Shown: in pieces, positions 57,653 to 64,000 of the stretch
Numbering within the stretch: position 1 is the first letter of the stretch
How the letters are laid out: every line of letters starts with the position of its first letter
From: Neurospora intermedia
Lineage: Eukaryota > Ascomycota > Sordariomycetes > Sordariales > Sordariaceae
Length of the DNA stretch: 64,000 bases
Assembly (NCBI GenBank): GCA_037102815.1
Contig: BTPP01000012.1
Span: 186,001-250,000 of the forward strand
Direction: 5' to 3'
The notes under the pieces: generated by a model
Told to the model about the DNA's origin: nothing
Seen by the model: the letters and a program-made list of their open reading frames with translations, nothing else
The model's database searches: none
Translations under genes and position numbers: made by a program

Positions 57653-57967
57653 ATGTCGAACTCGCATTCGACCAACCATGATGCCGCCGCCGCCGCTCCC
57701 GCTGCTGCTTCGGTGAGCCCTGCTCGGCTTGCTGCTGCTGCTGCTGCTGGTCAAGATGCTTCAAGCTCCTCATCCAACATCACTTCTCCATCTGCCGAGT
57801 CCTCTCCATGCCGTCTGGTACCCCCAGTCGACCCCCCAGAAGAAGACCAGGAACATGGCATCATCGTCTCGGCGCCGTGCCTGTCCCCGGGTCCTCCTCC
57901 TCCACCACCACCACCACCACCACCAGCAGACGGACACCAGCCAGGACATGGTGGTGCTCCTCCTCCC

Positions 57968-58003
<36 letters not shown>

Positions 58004-61000
58004 GTCCCCACTCCCACTACCCCCCTGGTCATCACAGATAATACCACAGATCGTACCGTTGCACATGCCGCTGCCGCTGCTGCTGCAGACCCGATCAAAT
58101 ACCACCGCGGCCCTGCTGCTTATCTCCAGAGACACCCCTCCGGTCCTGGCGCTTCCTTGCTGACCCAGGCTTTTGCTACAGCTCGTGGCACAAATCATAA
58201 CAATCCCCAACAACAACAACAACAACCACTAGCTGATAACACTCTTCAACCTCAACCTCAAGTCGTCTCCTCGTCTCATCTTCTGTCCGCCGTTCCGTCT
58301 GAAAGTCATACCAGACCACCACCACCACCACCACAAGATCACCGTTATAGCCAAGACGAAGAAGAAGACGCCCTGACACCGAGAGCCGGCTCCCCTCGCA
58401 ACTCCATTTTCCACAAGGCACACACCATGGCTTCTATGACTGCTACCGTCACGTCGACCGCCACCATGACGGGCCCTCCATTGGGTAACGCCATCGAGCT
58501 AGATCTGCGTCAGGTCAACTCCATGCTCAAGGGACACCGCGAATACCTCACAAAGAATAAGGGCCGGGCAAGGTCTCCAGAACGGCTCGAGTCTACAGAT
58601 GCTGATAATAGCAGTAATCCCGTCATCTCTACCAAGCTTTCAGAATCCCCTACCGCTCTGAACAACAACAACCATGACGGAGCCGCTGATAACGGTGACA
58701 ATGCTATTCCCAGGCTGCGCAAGGATCAACGAGCACAGACGGTTCCCGAAAAGGCTTGGTCCATCGGCGTGGGAGAGCTGACCGACGACCAGGACGGCCA
58801 GGTCGAAAAGTCCATCACCGAGGTCCTGGCCGGCGTCGAGCCCAATGCCCGCAGCCGCAAGGCCAGCCACAGTTTGCGCTTCTTCAAGGAGGGTCTGCCT
58901 GATGAAAAGTCCAAGAAGAAGGACGCCAAGCGAGAGAGACTCGCTTCCACCGCCGAGGAGGCTGAGGAGATCGAGACAGAGGGTGAAGGAAAGTCGCGGG
59001 CTACTGCTACTATCGTGCCTGCATCTACAGCAGAGGACACACAGTTACCCGTAACTGACGAACCAAGTCAGGCTCGCTCCATTCCCTTACTGACTCCAGA
59101 ATCCCCGGCCGGCAACAACACCGCTCCAGACTATTTCTTATCCAAGCCGGTTGAAGAGCCGGCCCAGCTAAAGCATCAGCCTCCTGCTACCCCAGGTCGC
59201 GAGCACACGAGTACACTACAAGGTACTGCTGCAGAGGTTGGCAAAAGTTCTCCGTCGTTGGATCGCAAGTCAGAGCCTCGGCGCAAGTCGGATGCTAGCA
59301 TTGAAGGTGGATCGCACACAGAGGAGGGCGAAGAGTCTGGGGAGGAAAAGATTTCGTCGGCCGTGTTCCTACCACATCAGGGCCCCGAGGAGGCCGAGGA
59401 GGAGCATTCCGACGTGCCTGGCGCCGCTTCTTCCCGAACTGCGCTTCCCTCCAGAACACACTCACGGGCTGAAGATTTCCATTCGTGGCTTGTGAAAGCG
59501 GGTGAGCCTGAAGTCGAATGTCTAGACGAGTGTCCTGACGTTGAAAAGACCCATCGGCTTGCCAAACCTGCTGCTGACAGCGCAGCCACTGTTCCTTTTG
59601 TAGGTTCTCAGATAGACACTGGCAAAGTCAATGAACCTGCCGTTGCGGACGAGATTGAAACTGGTGTCCCTCCACCACAGAAGCCATTCCAGTCCATTGC
59701 GCATCATTCTCATCATCATCATCATGATCATCACCATCATCACCACCGTCATCCCGAAGATGCCGTCCATGACCACCATGGGGAGCCCAAAGAAGAGCAG
59801 CCCCTAGATGCAATTGAACTGATCCCTTACAAACACCAAGTCGGAGGGCACACCACTCTCTGGCGCTTTTCTCGGCGGGCCGTCTGTAAACAGTTGAACA
59901 ACCGAGAAAATGAATTCTATGAAAAAATTGAACGATACCATCGCGACTTGTTGGCTTTTTTGCCAAGGTATGTTGTCGTCCCATGTATAACATGTATGGC
60001 CGCATGATCCCATGACTAACCCTGTTGTTGCTGCAGATATATCGGTGTCTTGAACGTTACCTTCCAAAAGAAGCCTCGACGCAAGTCGGTGCACAAGAAA
60101 GACGAGGCGGCTGCTGCGCTGGACGCCCCTGCAGCGGGCCAAGACGAAGCTACAAGCTCCGGTGCCAAAGAGAATGAAGCAGCACCAACAACAAACGGCG
60201 CCCAGCCGGCGCAGCCTGAGCAGCGCATGATTAGCCAGTCGCTGCAGCAACCGCTGGGCCAGATCCCTACTGTCACCTTTGTTGACAACCAACACATTCT
60301 CCCCCGGAGCCTGATTCAACCAGCGTTGGCGTCGTCAAGCTCTTTCACTCGCTTACGGAGTGCCTCCTCGGCCTCTCTCCATGGGCGTAGGATTATGAAC
60401 GGACAATGTGCTGAGAACCCCAGCCACATGTTGCGACCAAGGCTGGAGGATCGGCATGCTAACAGCTGGGGAGCCACCATGGTGAACAAGCGGCTGCGCA
60501 ACGAGGTGTTCAACGACGCCTTCCTCAAGCAGCCCGTTGCTGTTCACCGTCATAAGAAGGGTCACCAGAGGCCCTTTTCCCGGCGAAGTCTGCAACCAGT
60601 CCTCCGCCACACCGAGTCGGACCCGAACCTGGATGTCGCTCAAGATGCCAAGCCGCGGGCCAGCAGTGCTGGTGAGGAGTCGCGCCTCAAGCCCTGCGAC
60701 CTGGTACGAAGCGAGGAGAACCTAGCCAGCCGACCGCGCAGCTTCAGGGAAGAAGGAGTGGAAGACGACGGGCCTAAGGACGTGACGGGGACTAGTGCTC
60801 CTGAGCCAGAGATCCTGAAGGATGCGTCGCCCGCACAGCCAAAGAAGAAGCGTCGGTACTCGGGGACGGGACTGAGGAGGAAGCCGAAGGATGTCGAGGA
60901 TTCGCGCGGCGACTTGCAGTACTTTGAGGAGGCTGACTCGGCTCCCTACAAGGCTGACAATGAGGAGCCCGTGTTTGAGTCTGGTGGCGTCCCGGATGTA

Positions 61001-62089
61001 CCAGGAGAGGAGTCCATTGGGCCTTTGGACACTACACACAATGGTAGCAATGGTACCAACGGTGTTGACACCTCCGTCAACACCGATGATCTCGCCCCTT
61101 CCAGCCCACCCAACGAGATCGCCAAGATCCCCCGGCCCATCAACCCCAAAGAAGCTCAAACGCAAACCGACTCCCGCGTTGAGTACTTCTTGCTGCTTGA
61201 AGACCTCACTGCCGGCATGAAGCGTCCCTGCATCATGGACCTCAAGATGGGCACCCGTCAATACGGCGTTGAAGCCTCCCCCAAGAAACAGAAATCCCAA
61301 CAAGGCAAATGCGCCAAGACCACCTCTCGCGAGCTCGGCGTGCGCGTCTGCGGCCTCCAAGTCTGGGACGTCGCCACCCAGTCTTACGTCTTCAAAGACA
61401 AGTACTACGGCCGCGACCTCAAAGCCGGCCAAGAGTTCCAAGATGCCTTGACCCGATTCCTCTACAACGGCGTCGACCGCGCCTCCATCCTGCGGCACAT
61501 CCCCACCGTGCTGCAAAAGCTAGCAGAACTGGAAGTCATCATCAGGCGACTAAAAGGCTACCGCTTCTACGCCGCTTCGCTCCTCATGTTCTACGACGGC
61601 GAACCGCTTCCCCCGCCTGCGCCTCCCACGCCCTCAACCACCACGCACTCGGAATACGACACGGCCATGGAGGATTACTACTCGACTGACTTTGCGACGG
61701 ACAACGACGACGCCGTCTCCATCAAACATCGCATCGACAGTACCTTGAACGGCGGCGGCGGCGGCGGCAGCGGAGGCAAGAAGAAGAAGAAAGACAAGCA
61801 TGAAATTGATTTCAAAATGGCGGACTTTGCCAACTGCGTTACAGCCGAGGACTTGGCTGCCAATGGCATCGAAGGCAAGCCGTGTCCGCCTCGGTATCCG
61901 CAGGAACCAGATAATGGGTTTTTGAGAGGTCTGAGGAGTTTGCGGAGGTACTTTTTGAGAATCCAGAGGGATGTGAGGAGGGAGTTGGGGTTGGGAACGT
62001 GGAGGGCGGTTGATGAGGAGATTGAGAGGGAGATGATGGAGGATGCTGCGTATGGTGCCGAGGAGGATGAGGGGTTTGTGTCGGAGTGA
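57653..62089 (+). CDS. kcs1: Inositol hexakisphosphate kinase Kcs1
   Basis: IPK-family kinase that pyrophosphorylates InsP6 to 5-InsP7, a signal for phosphate and stress responses. Two exons, 57653-59967 and 60037-62089 (GTATGT/GCTGCAG), give about 1455 residues. The catalytic signature P-C-I-M-D-L-K-M-G (PxxxDxKxG) is at about 1169-1177. It is followed by D-K-Y-Y-G-R-D-L and L-K-G-Y-R-F-Y-A-A-S-L-L, the latter matching the Kcs1 S-L-L motif before the terminal acidic metal-binding part. An upstream conserved block (G-G-H-T-T-L-W-R-F...L-P-R-Y-I-G-V-L-N) spans the exon junction, confirming the splice. The N-terminal 700 residues are disordered: A/P/S-rich with a P run, N/Q runs, and a His-rich patch (H-H-H-H-H-D-H-H-H-H-H-H) just before the conserved block. 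A G/K-rich insert lies near residue 1345. Confidence 0.93.
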
Positions 62090-62885
62090 GTGACAAGAAG
62101 ACAAATGTCTGCGATTACGCGGTGTGGAGAGATTATAATAACAGAACGGAAGGAAAGTAATGGGATGAGAAGGAAGGTGTCGAGTTGAGAATTATTTTGT
62201 GTACGGGCCCGGTCGGCTGTTTGTTCGTTTGCTTGTTTGTTGATTATTGGAGTATCCGGTTGGTACTAGGCTGCTTGGTAGGGTGTTTAGGGAGTCTTCA
62301 AGTTGGGTGATTGATTGGTTGATTGATGGAATTTTTATGATTGAAAGTGCAATTGCTTGTTATGGTTGTGGTTGTGTTGAGAGTTTTAGTTTGGTGTTTG
62401 TCGGTGTCTATCCTGACGTCCGGTTATTTTATGGATATATGGATAGGACAGCAAGGAGTGAGCGATGTGAGCAGTAGTGAACAGTGAGCAGCAGGCAAAA
62501 GCACAACAGAACAGAACAGACCAGACCAAAGCAAAACAGAGCAGAGAAAATAAAAAAAAAAAAACCGAGATTATCATACCATGAATAAACCTTGTCACTT
62601 TGATCACTGTACCTGGGTAGATAGTAGGTAACGAATGTAGTATTCACAAGTCCGCCAAGCTCTCGCTCGTTCTGATGATATTGTGTATTGTAGTGTACCT
62701 ACCGTATGGTCTTATAAGTGAGTGGGCATCTTAGCCCGTTACCCTTGCTTGTTCTGCAGTAGTGTGTGAAAGAGACTCATCACTCTCTCTCTCTCTCTTG
62801 GTTTGCTTAGCTTGCCTGTCTAGCCTAACTAACTCTCGAATGAGAAATGGTTTTTTTTTTTTCTCTTCTTCATTTTTTTCTTCTT

Positions 62886-62952
<67 letters not shown>

Positions 62953-64000
62953 CTTGGGGGGAGGGGGCGATAGGGAAGCAACGATAAAAACAAGGTACAA
63001 ACGAAACCGACCCAACCAACCAAGCAAGCAAGCCTTTCCTTCCTTCCAGTGATGAGATGGTAAGTGGTGACAAGTAGGTAGGTAGTGACAAATGATTTAC
63101 CGTCGAACTTGTTGAATCGGGGTAACTACCTACGTAGGTATTACTAGTACGGTTATCTAGGTAAGTCCAGTAGTTGTCCAGGCCAGTCCCGCCAAACGTG
63201 ATTCCTGTTTTGATAGCTGATGGTTTCTAATACTTGACGGATGACAGCTCGAGAATTAGTCGGCCGGTGACCCGGCTAGTCTATATTGGTTGTCACGGTG
63301 AATCAAGTCCTCACTGAGTCCTTCGGGGAAGGGGGGGGGGGGGAGGTGTGAGAGTGAAGCTAATTGAATGTTCATGCGTCGGACGGTAGGATATTGGATG
63401 TGATACGCTGGACGTTAGTAAGTTGGACGTTGGTACATTGGTACATTCGTCGCCGGATGCATGGAGAAGCAGATGAAATATATTTCTAGAAATAGTTGAG
63501 GACAATGAATCCCTAGGTAGTCATTCATGTAAAACTCGACTGAACTCGGCTGAAGCTGAGTACCTAGTGATGCATGTATCTGTCTGTGGTGATACCCTCC
63601 GTCCCTTTTATTCGAGAATTGGATGGAACTTTGTTTTGATCATTTTGACTGTACTAGAATAGGTGCGTTTCGTTGGCGACGGCTGAGCTGTGATAAGTGT
63701 ACTCAAAAGTGTACTAGAAAGTGTTAGTACTGATATAATAAGATAGGGAGAGATACTGTTACTGTTATTATTACTGTCATTGTCACTGTTTCATAGCCAG
63801 GTCATAGCTAAGAGAACAACGGTCTCACTTTAAATATTCACGGCAAGTAAACCTCGTTTCACAAGGAGACAACTGAAGGAGAAGAATCATTCATTCCATT
63901 CCATTTCTCAGTTCATTTCATTGAGCCATTCTCTCTCTCCTTCTTTCTCTAAACACCCTCACCCCCTATTTTTCGTTCCCTAGACTACCTAGTGTAGTAC
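62090..64000. other. 3' flank of kcs1 to the window edge
   Basis: No gene visible. It contains the kcs1 3' UTR, a CAGAACAGAACAGACCAGACC run near 62505-62526, a CT run at 62784-62798, the long poly(T) tract, and a run of about 13 G at 63330-63342. A TAGGTAGGTAG run is at 63076-63086. Confidence 0.55.
62888..62952. repeat. Poly(T) tract, 65 bases
   Basis: Uninterrupted T run on the plus strand, within a TTC-rich flank from 62849. Confidence 0.9.

Overview
The window is ordinary nuclear DNA of a filamentous ascomycete, most likely Neurospora or a close Sordariaceae relative. Supporting signs are short introns of about 60-90 bases with GTANGT donors, CTAAC-type branch sites and CAG/TAG acceptors; C-ending codons in highly expressed genes; long Q-, S/T/P- and K/E-rich inserts in conserved proteins; and intergenic DNA full of CCTA, TAGG, GACA, GA and poly(T) microsatellites. 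I see no transposon, tRNA, rRNA, CRISPR array or plasmid/phage feature. The species assignment is inference.

Layout from left to right: a start codon of a gene leaving the left edge (minus, 1-21); RNA polymerase III subunit RPC82 (minus, 1038-3103); complex III core protein 2 (plus, 4337-5921); F1-ATPase epsilon subunit (plus, 6843-7972); NatC auxiliary subunit Mak10/Naa35 (plus, 9034-11997); a peroxisomal PMP47/Ant1-type carrier (minus, 12774-13895); an Abp2-family DNA-binding protein (plus, 15934-18537); a type II membrane protein with a degenerate glycosyltransferase-like motif (plus, 19163-21157); an F-box/LRR-like protein (minus, 23042-26509); a C2H2 transcription factor (minus, 32446-33644); the SAGA subunit Spt20 (minus, 42821-46396) with an in-frame extension beyond its stop (42197-42820); a Pex22-like protein (minus, 48189-49568); eIF2B gamma (plus, 50650-52609); and the inositol hexakisphosphate kinase Kcs1 (plus, 57653-62089).

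The genes do not form a pathway cluster. They are mostly single-copy housekeeping genes for transcription (RPC82, Spt20, the C2H2 factor), translation (eIF2B gamma), protein N-acetylation (Mak10), oxidative phosphorylation (two neighbouring genes), peroxisomes (the carrier and the Pex22-like protein) and inositol pyrophosphate signalling. Gene-free spacers of 5.9 kb, 8.5 kb and 5.0 kb flank the C2H2 factor and lie before kcs1. They carry most of the repeats and most copies of a dispersed octamer, TAGAGGTA.

The observations I consider most worth checking are: (a) the Spt20 frame continues 208 codons past its TAG, interrupted by only one more TAG, with coding-like composition; (b) TAGAGGTA is enriched and confined to non-coding DNA; (c) three introns in the two peroxisome-related genes are multiples of three and stop-free; (d) a GC-AG intron in the complex III gene; and (e) a short acidic reading frame behind the carrier gene, also broken by one TAG.
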